A DNA stretch of 59,302 bases from Flavobacterium sp. (GTDB lineage: Bacteria; Bacteroidota; Bacteroidia; Flavobacteriales; Flavobacteriaceae), in the NCBI GenBank assembly GCA_016714905.1, contig JADKBW010000024.1:1-59302 (forward strand), written 5' to 3'. The notes below the pieces were generated by a model. It searched no databases, was not told where the DNA came from, and saw only the letters and a program-made list of their open reading frames with translations. This document shows, one piece after another, positions 1-7,808 of the stretch. Numbering within the stretch: the first letter of the stretch is position 1; every line of letters starts with the position of its first letter. A program made the translations under genes and the position numbers.

Positions 1-90
1 GCTGATACTAACACGCCTTTATATACGGTAAAAGATGGAATCATCGTGGTGAAAAAAGGGGCGATATTGCCTGATGGATTCACGGTGTAA
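1..90 (+). CDS. C-terminal end of a gene, possibly glucose-1-phosphate adenylyltransferase
   Basis: Only the last 29 codons are inside the window, read in frame 1 to a TAA at 88-90. The visible end contains IIVVKKGAILPDGF, a short hydrophobic/lysine/PDG pattern like the final left-handed beta-helix turns of nucleotidyltransferases of the GlgC type (ADP-glucose synthesis for glycogen). That assignment is a resemblance only. Other beta-helix sugar-nucleotide enzymes could end the same way. The next gene starts 54 bases downstream on the same strand. Confidence 0.35.
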   Translation, partial: ADTNTPLYTVKDGIIVVKKGAILPDGFTV

Positions 91-143
91 TAGCTTTAAT
101 GGAAAGACTTCCGAAACAATATTAATCAAAATAAAACCACAAC

Positions 144-1004
144 ATGAAAACCAAGAACTACCTTTTTTTACTATTAATATTGGTCTCCGGAAAAGTATTT
201 TCGCAAGATTATATTCCTGTTTTAGATAATGCATCATGGATTGTCAAGGCATATTTTTTCGGCGGAAGCCAGACTTTCAGTATCATCCAAGATGGCGAAC
301 AAACCGTCGGACCGCATACTTATAAAAAATATGTTACACCGGGTACAAGCGCGGTATATTTGCTTAGGGAAGATTCCGCTGCCAGAAAAGTATATAAATT
401 GATTGACAATGTTGATGTTCTATTTTTTGACTTTAATCTGAACGCATCGGATAATATTACGCTTAGCAACGGACAAAATTATACCGTAATCTCTGTTAGC
501 AATATCGATGTAACCGGAGGTCAAAGAAGACAATGGTATTTGAACAACAATAGTCCATTTGGCTATGATGAAGTCTGGATTGAAGGCGTTGGATGTAACG
601 AACATCCCGTGAAGGCTTCGTATGAAATGATTGTGGAAGAGGTATATCTTTTACAATGCAGTTCACAAAATGGTGTTTACGTTTACAATCAAGGATTGGC
701 AAATGGCGGAACACCCACGGATTGCTTGTCTTTGGGCATTGACGAAAATGCTTATTCGACCCCTCAAATTACCTTCGCCCCTAACCCATTTCAAACTGAT
801 TTGATGATTTCTTCTGAATTGAGTTTCAATAATTCAACATTAAAAATGTACAATGCGATGGGGCAAATCGTGAAGCAAATAGATCATTTGAGTGGTAATA
901 AAATTGCACTTACTAGAGATCATTTGACTAGCGGATTGTATTTGATTCAGTTGTTTGAGAATGGGAAGTTAGTAACTTCTAATAAAATACTAGTTAGAGA
1001 TTAG
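144..1004 (+). CDS. Secreted protein with T9SS type A sorting domain
   Basis: This 286-residue protein has a clear signal peptide (residues 1-21, hydrophobic core LFLLLILVSG, cleavage after VFSQ). The last 75 residues look like a type A C-terminal sorting domain: FAPNPF near residue 213, a YNAMGQIVKQ strand, then GLYLIQLFENGKLVTSNKIL. Known members of this class cross the outer membrane by the type IX system, lose the domain and are often attached to the surface. The middle 190 residues match no family I recognise. A hairpin terminator follows at 1051. The export route is well supported; the function is unknown. Confidence 0.85.
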   Translation: MKTKNYLFLLLILVSGKVFSQDYIPVLDNASWIVKAYFFGGSQTFSIIQDGEQTVGPHTYKKYVTPGTSAVYLLREDSAARKVYKLIDNVDVLFFDFNLNASDNITLSNGQNYTVISVSNIDVTGGQRRQWYLNNNSPFGYDEVWIEGVGCNEHPVKASYEMIVEEVYLLQCSSQNGVYVYNQGLANGGTPTDCLSLGIDENAYSTPQITFAPNPFQTDLMISSELSFNNSTLKMYNAMGQIVKQIDHLSGNKIALTRDHLTSGLYLIQLFENGKLVTSNKILVRD

Positions 1005-1050
1005 TTCATAAAAATCCTTAAAACCGGAACTTACTTTACTACAATTAAAT

Positions 1051-1085
1051 AAAAAAACATCCCAATAATTGGGATGTTTTTTTTA
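1051..1085. terminator. Bidirectional hairpin terminator
   Basis: The inverted repeat AACATCCCAA / TTGGGATGTT is flanked by A-run and T-run. It sits between the T9SS gene (plus strand) and the cytochrome gene (minus strand), which converge here, so it can serve both. Confidence 0.85.
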
Positions 1086-1103
1086 TTTAAGATTTTAATT
1101 GAA

Positions 1104-1454
1104 TTACAACTGCGCGTAAATATAATTCGAAATACTGGCCATTTGCATATCGCTCAAATGCGCTTTTCCCTGCATAGATACTAAAATAGGCGCCCAGTTT
1201 TCTTTAGAATAGTCCGTCGGTTTAAACAGGTCGTGGCATTTGGCACAATTGTTTTCATACAAATCTTTGCCTTCCGCCAGCGCTGGCGTCAGTACCATTG
1301 GCTTCGCTTCTTTTGTTGGAGCAGCCGCTACGGTTTCTTGTTTTGACTTGTCGTCCTGTGATTTCTTTGCTGTTGTTGAACTTACTGCTGCTGGTGTTCC
1401 GCATGATTCGAATAAAGAAAAGACAGCAATTCCAAAAAGGTAAATAGATTTCAT
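1104..1454 (-). CDS. Small c-type cytochrome lipoprotein
   Basis: The 116-residue product has a short N-terminal hydrophobic segment ending in a likely lipoprotein cysteine (FESC, Cys18), a low-complexity Ala/Thr/Lys linker (residues 22-55), and a single haem-binding motif CAKCH at residues 70-74. Met94 or Met103 could be the distal haem ligand. It is probably a membrane-anchored periplasmic electron carrier. The partner enzyme is not visible here. It lies downstream of the cyclophilin/FKBP gene on the same strand, but a hairpin at 1481-1514 separates them, so it is probably transcribed alone. Confidence 0.8.
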   Translation of the reverse strand: MKSIYLFGIAVFSLFESCGTPAAVSSTTAKKSQDDKSKQETVAAAPTKEAKPMVLTPALAEGKDLYENNCAKCHDLFKPTDYSKENWAPILVSMQGKAHLSDMQMASISNYIYAQL

Positions 1455-1480
1455 TGGTCAAATATTTAGTTTGTAAATAT

Positions 1481-1514
1481 AAAAAAATCCCAATAGCATT
1501 TACCATTGAGATTT
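1481..1514 (-). terminator. Terminator of the peptidyl-prolyl isomerase gene
   Basis: Read on the minus strand, AAATCTCAAT pairs with ATTGGGATTT (one G-T pair) and is followed by a run of T. It lies between the isomerase stop and the cytochrome start. Confidence 0.65.
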
Positions 1515-1546
1515 ATTTTATGAAAATAAAAATTGTTCTTCAAAAC

Positions 1547-2478
1547 TTATTTTACGTCCATCAATTCAACGTCAAATACCAAAGTTGCATTTGGCGGAAT
1601 CACACCACCAGCTCCTCTAGAACCGTAACCTAAATGCGACGGAATAACGAATCGAGCCTTGTCACCTACTTGTAATAAAGCGATTCCTTCGTCCCAACCT
1701 TCAATCACGTTTCCTTGTCCCAATGGAAATTCGATTGGTTTTTTTCTGGTGTAGGACGAATCGAAAACTTTTCCGTTTTCTAACGAACCTGAATAATGAA
1801 CAGAAACCGTTTTGCCGTTTTCTGCTTTTTTACCGTTTCCTTTTTGGATCATTTTATATCGCAAACCGCTTTCTGTTTTTCGAAACCGGCTGCTAATTTC
1901 TCCATGGCTGCTTCAACTTCAGCACGTGCTGCTGCTTCTCTTTTTGCGCGTGAACCTTCGAAAGTTCTAAACGCTTCGATGGCATTCCATTTTTGAGCTT
2001 CCTCACCCACTCGGATGATTTCGACAGAATCTAAAGAATCACCTTGTGCTATAGCATCAACCACCTCTTGTCCTTCAACTACATTCCCAAAAACCGTGTG
2101 TTTGTCATCTAACCATGGTGTTGCCACGTGCGTGATGAAGAATTGCGAACCATTGCTTCCTGGTCCAGAGTTTGCCATCGACAAAACCCCTGGCGTATCA
2201 TGACGCAAATCTTGGTGAAACTCATCATCAAAATTATATCCTGGACCACCCGTTCCGATTCCTTGTGGACAACCACCTTGTATCATAAAGTCTGGAATAA
2301 CACGGTGAAATTTCAATCCATCGTAATATTTATTCCCTTGCGGTTTAACTTTGTTTTCTAAGTTTCCTTCTGCCAATCCGACGAAGTTTCCAACCGTTCC
2401 TGGCGTTAAGTCGTGCGTTAGTTTTACTACAATTGCACCTTTTGCAGTGTTGAATTTAGCGTATATCCCGTTTTCCAT
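1547..2478 (-). pseudogene. Cyclophilin-FKBP fusion peptidyl-prolyl isomerase, split by a frameshift
   Basis: Two peptidyl-prolyl isomerase domains lie head to tail. The first 200 codons from ATG 2478 are a cyclophilin (HRVIPDFMIQGG, NGSQFFIT, WLDDKHTVFG). The second part, 1547-1864, is an FKBP domain (VHYSGSLENGKVFDSS, GWDEGI, VIPSHLGYG). As I recall, flavobacteria carry these as one protein of about 310 residues. Here the cyclophilin frame runs out as EKQKAVCDIK and stops, while a one-base-longer A run at 1876-1880 would read EKTESGLRYKMIQ straight into the FKBP. The FKBP frame has only TTG or an internal ATG as a start, which supports one broken gene over two genes. Restored length is 310 residues. 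The start at 2478 is chosen because upstream codons lie across a good promoter. It has no signal peptide, so a cytoplasmic foldase is likely. Confidence 0.85.
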
Positions 2479-2501
2479 TTTTGTGTTTTTAAATTGTGGT
2501 G

Positions 2502-2534
2502 CAAATTTAATATAATATTGTAGATATACTTCAA
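2502..2534 (-). promoter_or_regulatory. Promoter of the cyclophilin-FKBP gene
   Basis: On the minus strand, TAAATTTG (plus-strand 2502-2509) matches the Bacteroidetes -7 box TAnnTTTG. A TTG (2532-2534) lies 22 bases upstream. The start codon is 24 bases downstream of the box. Confidence 0.65.
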
Positions 2535-2547
2535 AATCGTACTTTTG
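2518..2547 (+). promoter_or_regulatory. Promoter of the methyltransferase gene, overlapping the divergent one
   Basis: TTG at 2518-2520, 19 bases, then TACTTTTG at 2540-2547: a complete match to TTG-N19-TAnnTTTG. It interlocks with the divergent promoter, so the two genes may compete for polymerase. The box covers a possible TTG start at 2545, which argues that translation starts downstream. Confidence 0.7.
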
Positions 2548-2577
2548 GTTACACCTAATTTTAAAGTTTATCCGAAA

Positions 2578-3378
2578 GTGAAGCAGCAACCCGATTATAT
2601 CAACACCAATAAACAAACTTGGAACAAAAAAACGGAAGTACATCTCACTTCAGATTTTTATGATGTTCCGAGTTTTTTAGGAGGAAAATCTTCCCTAAAC
2701 TCTATAGAAGTTGCATTGTTAGGCGATGTTAAAGACAAGAAAATTTTGCATTTGCAATGTCATTTTGGACAAGATTCTTTATCATTGGCTCGATTGGGAG
2801 CAAAAGTGACGGGCGTTGATTTTTCAGAAAAAGCGATAGAAAAAGCGAAAGAGTTTGCCGAAAAACTGCAACTTGACGCGACGTTTATTTGTTGTGATTT
2901 GTACGATTCCCCTCAATTTATAGCCGAGCAATTTGATATTGTTTTCACGAGTTACGGCACCATTGGTTGGCTACCTGATTTAGATAAATGGGCAACCATT
3001 GTTTCTCGCTTTCTAAAACCCAATGGCAAATTCGTTATGGCTGATTTTCATCCGGTGGTTTGGATGTTTGACAATGATTTTAAGGAAGTCTTTTATAGTT
3101 ATTTTAATGTGGAGCCGATTTACGAAACAGAAACAGGCTCTTATGCAGAACGTGAAGCTAACATTGAAACCCATACCATTTCTTGGAATCATTCTATTGC
3201 GGATTTATTGAACGCTCTAATTAGAAATGGCATTGAAATCAATTCGTTTCAAGAATACAACTATTCTCCATACAATTGTTTTAATCAAAGCGAAGAATTT
3301 GAAGAAGGGAAATATCGAATCAAGCATTTTCAGAACAAGATTCCAATGGTGTATGCAATTCTAGGAACAAAGAATTAG
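2578..3378 (+). CDS. Class I SAM-dependent methyltransferase
   Basis: The 266-residue protein has a Rossmann methyltransferase core. Motif I is ILHLQCHFGQDSLSLARLG, followed by VTGVDFS, with an acidic/aromatic stretch QFDIVFTSYGTIGWLPDLD and the late strand GKFVMADFHP. The substrate cannot be read from the sequence. No ATG is available at the 5' end. GTG 2578 is chosen because the TTG at 2545 lies inside the promoter box and would leave no room for a transcript leader. It is transcribed away from the isomerase gene, with an intergenic repeat following it. Confidence 0.8.
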   Translation: MKQQPDYINTNKQTWNKKTEVHLTSDFYDVPSFLGGKSSLNSIEVALLGDVKDKKILHLQCHFGQDSLSLARLGAKVTGVDFSEKAIEKAKEFAEKLQLDATFICCDLYDSPQFIAEQFDIVFTSYGTIGWLPDLDKWATIVSRFLKPNGKFVMADFHPVVWMFDNDFKEVFYSYFNVEPIYETETGSYAEREANIETHTISWNHSIADLLNALIRNGIEINSFQEYNYSPYNCFNQSEEFEEGKYRIKHFQNKIPMVYAILGTKN

Positions 3379-3393
3379 TTAGGAAATCGAAAG

Positions 3394-3500
3394 TCCTAGC
3401 CCCGATAGTAGTGGAAATCCTTTTGTGGCAGAAAATCCCTTCAACTGCGCTCAGGGCGACAATCACAAAAGATTGCAACGAATAGCGGGAATGGCTCCTA
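3394..3500 (+). repeat. Dispersed intergenic repeat element, copy 1
   Basis: The left end CCTAGCCCCGATAG with ATCCTTTT, and the right end AAAAGAT with ATAGCGGGAAT and GGCTCC, match the ends of the element at 33293-33409 read in reverse. The arms are partly complementary (TTTTGTG at 3421 with CACAAAA at 3464), so the unit can fold as a long hairpin. The core differs between the two copies. It lies in the gap before trmD. Confidence 0.7.
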
Positions 3501-3539
3501 AAAAAACTTCGTACATTTGTTGACCAAAACTGCAAAACA

Positions 3540-4214
3540 ATGCGCATCGATATTATTACCGTTTTACCAGAATTACTGCGGAGTCCGTTTGAGGCTTCGA
3601 TTATGAAACGTGCCATCGACAAAGGTTTGGTGGAAGTGCATATTCACAACTTGCGAGATTATACGACCAACAAACAAAAGAGTGTTGATGATTATCCGTT
3701 CGGCGGCGGTGCTGGCATGGTGATGATGGTGCAGCCGATAGATGCTTGCATTACCCATTTAAAAAGCGAACGCGAGTACGACGAAATCATTTATATGACG
3801 CCCGATGGAGAAACTTTAGATCAGAAAATGGCGAATACCATGTCGATGTTGGGTAATATTATCATTTTATGTGGGCATTATAAAGGCGTCGACCAGCGTG
3901 TTCGGGATCATTTTATCACGAAAGAAATATCGATTGGCGACTATGTTTTGAGTGGCGGTGAATTGGGTGCTTTGGTGCTGTCCGATGCTTTGATTCGATT
4001 GATTCCCGGTGTTTTGAGCGATGAGACTTCGGCGTTGACAGATAGTTTTCAAGATGGACTACTTTCAGGCCCAATATATACTCGGCCTGCGGATTATAAA
4101 GGTTGGAAAGTCCCTGATATTTTGACCAGCGGACATTTTGCGAAGATTGACAAATGGCGGGAGGATAAGGCTTATGAGCATACGAAAAATCGCAGACCAG
4201 ATTTATTAGAATAA
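3540..4214 (+). CDS. trmD: tRNA (guanine-N1)-methyltransferase TrmD
   Basis: TrmD methylates G37 of tRNAs, preventing frameshifting at CCN and CUN codons. The 224-residue sequence starts MRIDIITVLPEL. It carries the glycine loop DYPFGGGAGMVM (residues 51-62) and the trefoil-knot segment GDYVLSGGELGALVLSDALIRL, which binds SAM, plus the C-terminal YTRP/W region. The length is slightly shorter than the usual 230-250 and complete. It is followed by rplS, the conserved trmD-rplS order, but here the two are 200 bases apart and rplS has its own promoter. Confidence 0.97.
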   Translation: MRIDIITVLPELLRSPFEASIMKRAIDKGLVEVHIHNLRDYTTNKQKSVDDYPFGGGAGMVMMVQPIDACITHLKSEREYDEIIYMTPDGETLDQKMANTMSMLGNIIILCGHYKGVDQRVRDHFITKEISIGDYVLSGGELGALVLSDALIRLIPGVLSDETSALTDSFQDGLLSGPIYTRPADYKGWKVPDILTSGHFAKIDKWREDKAYEHTKNRRPDLLE

Positions 4215-4334
4215 TTGACAATTGATAATTGATAATTGATAATTAGGATTACTTGTTGATAATGAGATTGTTGAAACTTTAAGTTGTTTGTTATTTTTTT
4301 TTAATTATCCATTGTTAATTATCAATTATTAATT
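4214..4334. repeat. Heptamer tandem repeats with opposing copies
   Basis: Near 4214-4247 the 7-base unit TTGATAA recurs about four times. Near 4300-4334 the complementary unit TTATCAA recurs with changes. The two blocks can pair over much of their length, forming a long AT stem between trmD and rplS. The second block also holds the -33 element of the rplS promoter. Confidence 0.6.
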
Positions 4335-4341
4335 ACATTTG
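4312..4341 (+). promoter_or_regulatory. rplS promoter
   Basis: TTG at 4312-4314, 19 bases, TACATTTG at 4334-4341: a complete TTG-N19-TAnnTTTG match. The predicted transcript start is near 4347. Confidence 0.75.
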
Positions 4342-4346
4342 CGCCC

Positions 4347-4415
4347 ACTTAGACCAACCTCTGGCGAAACTCGTGAATGTTGCTCTGATTTAAAACCATA
4401 ATTAAAACAATTATC
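4347..4415 (+). promoter_or_regulatory. rplS 5' leader, candidate ribosomal protein leader RNA
   Basis: The predicted transcript has about 69 leader bases before the L19 start. This stretch (ACCAACCTCTGGCGAAAC, CGTGAATGTTGCTCTG) is richer in GC than its surroundings and is not coding. Ribosomal-protein leaders for L19 have, as I recall, been described in Flavobacteria, so autoregulation is plausible. I cannot confirm a fold by eye. Confidence 0.45.
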
Positions 4416-4766
4416 ATGGCAGATTTAATGAAATTCGTTCAAGACGAATTAGTTGCAAGAAAAGACTTCCCTGAATTCGGAGCTGGAGATACCATCACAG
4501 TTTACTACGAAATTAAAGAGGGTGAAAAAACAAGAACTCAGTTTTTTAAAGGAGTGGTTATTCAAAGAAGAGGTTCTGGTAATACAGAAACTTTCACGAT
4601 TCGTAAAATGTCAGGAGCTATTGGAGTTGAGCGTATCTTCCCAGTAAATTTACCTGCTTTGCAAAAAATCGAAATCAACAAAAAAGGTCACGTTCGTAGA
4701 GCTCGTATTTTCTACTTTAGAGAACTTACTGGTAAAAAAGCGAAAATTAGAGATAAAAGAAGATAA
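4416..4766 (+). CDS. rplS: 50S ribosomal protein L19
   Basis: bL19 sits at the 30S-50S interface. The 116-residue protein is full length. It has the family signatures FKGVVIQRRGSG near residues 46-57 and FTIRKMSGAIGVERIFPV, the VRRARIFYFRE strand, and a basic end KKAKIRDKRR. It has its own promoter and a strong terminator downstream, so it forms a single-gene transcript here. Confidence 0.98.
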   Translation: MADLMKFVQDELVARKDFPEFGAGDTITVYYEIKEGEKTRTQFFKGVVIQRRGSGNTETFTIRKMSGAIGVERIFPVNLPALQKIEINKKGHVRRARIFYFRELTGKKAKIRDKRR

Positions 4767-4786
4767 TCACTTCTTGAAGTTTGTAG

Positions 4787-4819
4787 AAAGTCCCAATGTT
4801 ATTTTGGGACTTTTTTTTT
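4787..4819 (+). terminator. rplS terminator
   Basis: AAAGTCCCAA pairs with TTTGGGACTTT and runs into nine T bases, 20 bases after the rplS stop. Confidence 0.9.
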
Positions 4820-4826
4820 GTTTTGC

Positions 4827-4925
4827 ACCTAATTCACGAATTATAACAACATTAATAATTTGCAAATTCGTAGCAAGCTATTTTTAATGCATTATTCCGA
4901 AAATAAAAGTAAAAAATCGTGGCTT
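4827..4925. repeat. Remnant of the AATTCGTGGC intergenic repeat
   Basis: CTAATTCACGAATT near 4829 and GCAAATTCGTAGCAAGC near 4862 resemble the arms of the palindrome at 31938-32010 and the phrase at 14428. The rest of this 286-base gap up to icd holds only AT-rich sequence. A -7 box TATATTTG is at 5010-5017, with no TTG at the usual distance. Confidence 0.4.
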
Positions 4926-5053
4926 TCGTATTTTTAAAGTGTCAAAATATCAAATTCATAAATCAATCGATTTCGCTGGTTAACTAAATCGGTATCTACT
5001 TGATTTTATTATATTTGTTCCCACAAAAATAGAAACCCAAAAACAATTTAATA

Positions 5054-6277
5054 ATGGCAAAAATTAAAGTAGCCAATCCAGTAGTAGAATTGGATGGTGA
5101 TGAAATGACTCGAATTATTTGGACCTTTATCAAAGAAAAATTAATCCTTCCCTATTTAGATCTTGACATCAAATACTACGATTTAGGAATCGAAAGTCGT
5201 GAAGCAACCAAGGATCAAATTACCATTGATTCGGCTGAAGCCATAAAAAAATATAACGTTGGAATTAAATGTGCTACCATTACTCCAGATGAAGAGCGCG
5301 TGAAAGAGTTCAATCTTTCTAAAATGTGGAAATCACCGAACGGAACCATTAGAAACATTGTGGGCGGAACGGTTTTCCGTGAACCCATCATCATGAGCAA
5401 CGTACCACGTTATGTGCAAGGCTGGACGAAACCTATTGTTATTGGACGTCACGCTTTTGGTGATCAATACAAAGCAACAGACACCGTAATCAAAGGAAAA
5501 GGGAAACTGACCATGAGCTTTACGAATGAAGCGGGAGAAACACAAACTTGGGAAGTCTATGATTTTGAAGGCGATGGGGTTGCGATGTCGATGTATAATA
5601 CGGATGAAAGTATTTATGGATTTGCACATTCTTCTTTTCAAATGGCGTTAACTAAAAAATGGCCGTTGTATTTATCTACGAAAAACACAATTCTGAAAGC
5701 CTACGACGGAAGATTTAAAGATATTTTTGAGGAAGTTTTTCAAAAACATTATAAAGCTGATTTCGACGCCAATGGCATGGTTTACGAGCACAGACTTATC
5801 GACGATATGGTCGCTTCGTGCATGAAATGGAATGGTGGATTTGTTTGGGCGTGCAAGAACTACGACGGAGATGTGCAATCAGATACGGTTGCGCAAGGAT
5901 TTGGCTCGTTAGGTTTAATGACTTCTGTACTGGTAACGCCAGACGGAAAAACTGTAGAAGCGGAAGCAGCACACGGAACAGTAACACGTCACTATCGCGA
6001 ACATCAAAAAGGAAGAGCCACTTCTACCAATCCGATTGCATCAATTTTTGCATGGACAAGAGGATTAGAACACCGAGGTAAACTAGATGAAAATCAAGCT
6101 TTAATTGATTTTTGCCATGCGCTCGAAAAGGTTTGCATCGATACCGTAGAAAGCGGTAAAATGACCAAAGATTTAGCGATGCTGGTAAAACCTGAAGGTT
6201 TAACAAGTGCAGATTATTTGACAACCGAAGGTTTCTTGGAAGCCATTAAGGAAAATTTAGATGCTAAATTAGGGTAA
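5054..6277 (+). CDS. icd: NADP-dependent isocitrate dehydrogenase, homodimer type
   Basis: The enzyme converts isocitrate to 2-oxoglutarate and CO2 with NADP reduction in the citric acid cycle. The 407-residue protein matches the type II subfamily also found in eukaryotes. It starts VANPVVELDGDEMTRIIW and includes KCATITPDEERVKEF, KSPNGTIRNIVGGTVFREPI (substrate phosphate and carboxylate contacts), RHAFGDQYKATD, and the cofactor loop EAAHGTVTRHYREHQKG. The full length is present. A hairpin terminator follows at 6302. sucC of the same cycle lies at 32 kb but is not linked. Confidence 0.96.
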   Translation: MAKIKVANPVVELDGDEMTRIIWTFIKEKLILPYLDLDIKYYDLGIESREATKDQITIDSAEAIKKYNVGIKCATITPDEERVKEFNLSKMWKSPNGTIRNIVGGTVFREPIIMSNVPRYVQGWTKPIVIGRHAFGDQYKATDTVIKGKGKLTMSFTNEAGETQTWEVYDFEGDGVAMSMYNTDESIYGFAHSSFQMALTKKWPLYLSTKNTILKAYDGRFKDIFEEVFQKHYKADFDANGMVYEHRLIDDMVASCMKWNGGFVWACKNYDGDVQSDTVAQGFGSLGLMTSVLVTPDGKTVEAEAAHGTVTRHYREHQKGRATSTNPIASIFAWTRGLEHRGKLDENQALIDFCHALEKVCIDTVESGKMTKDLAMLVKPEGLTSADYLTTEGFLEAIKENLDAKLG

Positions 6278-6301
6278 ATCCTAAACATTTATATAGAAAA
6301 A

Positions 6302-6330
6302 AGAGGTTGTGCAAACAGCCTCTTTTTTTA
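6302..6330. terminator. Terminator between convergent icd and lipid A deacylase genes
   Basis: AGAGGTTGT, loop GCAA, ACAGCCTCT, then seven T bases. It overlaps the stop codon of the minus-strand gene. Confidence 0.85.
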
Positions 6331-7587
6331 TTTCTTTTTTTGCGACGGGCAAAACACATAACCCAATCCAACTTCCGAAAAATCAGCTTGTCCCAGGTTG
6401 GCATTAATAAAAGCACCGATAAACAAATTGTGAACAGGAGATTTATTATTGTCGAAGGCATAATACTTCAACCCTAAACGAGAAGAAATCAAATGCTTGA
6501 CATTATAGTACCAATTGAGTTCTCCCAATTGATAGGAGCCATCGTAGATAATTTCCCCTTGATTCAATTTCCAATCGACTTTGTAAAATGGTTTATAGAA
6601 ATTGAGTCCAATTTGCATCTCAAGACCAATGTGACTTAACAACACCTCGCCATCGGCAAATACCCCAAAACTTGATGCTTTTAGAATTGGATTTTTCTTT
6701 AGGTCGGGATACATGTCATTAATCAATTCGCCTTCCTTTTGAATGTGATTGTAGTAACTTTCATAAAAACGATAATACATGCCAACACCGTATTTAAAAG
6801 TCTTGTTTTTAATTCTACCTAAGGAAGCACTAACCGTATACACCTCGCGTTTATGATCATCAAACTTGGTCAACACATTTTGTCCTAATCCGAAACGGTA
6901 ACAATAGTAGGTTTGTAAACTTGAATTTTTATTGGTTATTGGAGCATCAAAACTCAAATCAGTGACAGCTTTTTTATTAAAATTGAACTCTGTGTTAAGT
7001 CCAAGTAAAAAAGTATTCAAACCATAGTTTGGCAATCGCACATGTCCATTGGAGTTATGGTAATAACCCAACACAATTTGACTTTTTCCGTTTTTGAACC
7101 GCAAAAAATCATAGCGAATGTTAGAACGAAATGCCCAAGTAATATGCGTCGAAATGGCTTGATTCGTCACATTCGATTCGAGATCGTAGATCACATCGAA
7201 ATAGGAAGCGCCAATACCAATATTCGCATCAAATCGGTTGCTCCATTTTCTAAAAATAGGAAAATCTAAGAACGGTATGACTGAAATTGCGCTGCCGATT
7301 TTTTCTTTATTACCAAAATCACTGTAGGAAACTGAAATCCCTGTTCGTGGAAAATTGAGTTGCCGCGCCCATTCCAATTCGTTGGTGAAATTGGTTTTCC
7401 CAAAAGTAAATTCGATTCCTTGGAAAGCCTTGGTCTTCGGGAAATAAGTGTTCGCAGGGGAAGTCCGACCTAGATCGTATTGAAAAGAGACAAAAGAAAA
7501 ATTGGAAACAGAAGTAGCGGATTCCTGGGCCAAGCAGAATACAGTTGAAAATAACAAAACGAAAAGAAAACCGGTCACTTTATTCAT
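6328..7587 (-). CDS. PagL-like acyloxyacyl hydrolase / lipid A deacylase
   Basis: From ATG 7587 (chosen because a signal peptide, NKVTGFLFVLLFSTVFCLAQ, starts there) the protein has 419 residues. It alternates aromatic and polar residues as an outer-membrane beta-barrel does. The block YYHNSNGHVRLPNYGLNTF resembles the His-x-Ser-Asn...Pro-Asn-x-Gly-x-Asn catalytic region of PagL-type 3-O-deacylases, which trim lipid A acyl chains in the outer membrane. It is much longer than proteobacterial PagL (about 170 residues), as is usual for Bacteroidetes members. Activity is inferred from the motif only. Confidence 0.7.
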   Translation of the reverse strand: MNKVTGFLFVLLFSTVFCLAQESATSVSNFSFVSFQYDLGRTSPANTYFPKTKAFQGIEFTFGKTNFTNELEWARQLNFPRTGISVSYSDFGNKEKIGSAISVIPFLDFPIFRKWSNRFDANIGIGASYFDVIYDLESNVTNQAISTHITWAFRSNIRYDFLRFKNGKSQIVLGYYHNSNGHVRLPNYGLNTFLLGLNTEFNFNKKAVTDLSFDAPITNKNSSLQTYYCYRFGLGQNVLTKFDDHKREVYTVSASLGRIKNKTFKYGVGMYYRFYESYYNHIQKEGELINDMYPDLKKNPILKASSFGVFADGEVLLSHIGLEMQIGLNFYKPFYKVDWKLNQGEIIYDGSYQLGELNWYYNVKHLISSRLGLKYYAFDNNKSPVHNLFIGAFINANLGQADFSEVGLGYVFCPSQKKK

Positions 7588-7808
7588 GCAAAACAAATCA
7601 AAAAACGTCAATCAAAAATTGACTTGGTACGTTGTAAATATATGCAAATCAAAACAATTAAAATCAGTAATAAAAATTGAGACAGGAATTGAAAAACAAC
7701 CTAAAGTAAGGCGTCAAGATTTTTCATAACTTATATTTAACAATATACCATGTAACAAATACTACTTTTGCATTTCTTACGGCACGAATACAAACCTTTA
7801 TCTATTTT

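Noticed and set aside
1860..1885. Programmed frameshifting between cyclophilin and FKBP
   Set aside because: The A run has only five bases, and I see no slippery heptamer with a downstream stem. A missing base explains it better.
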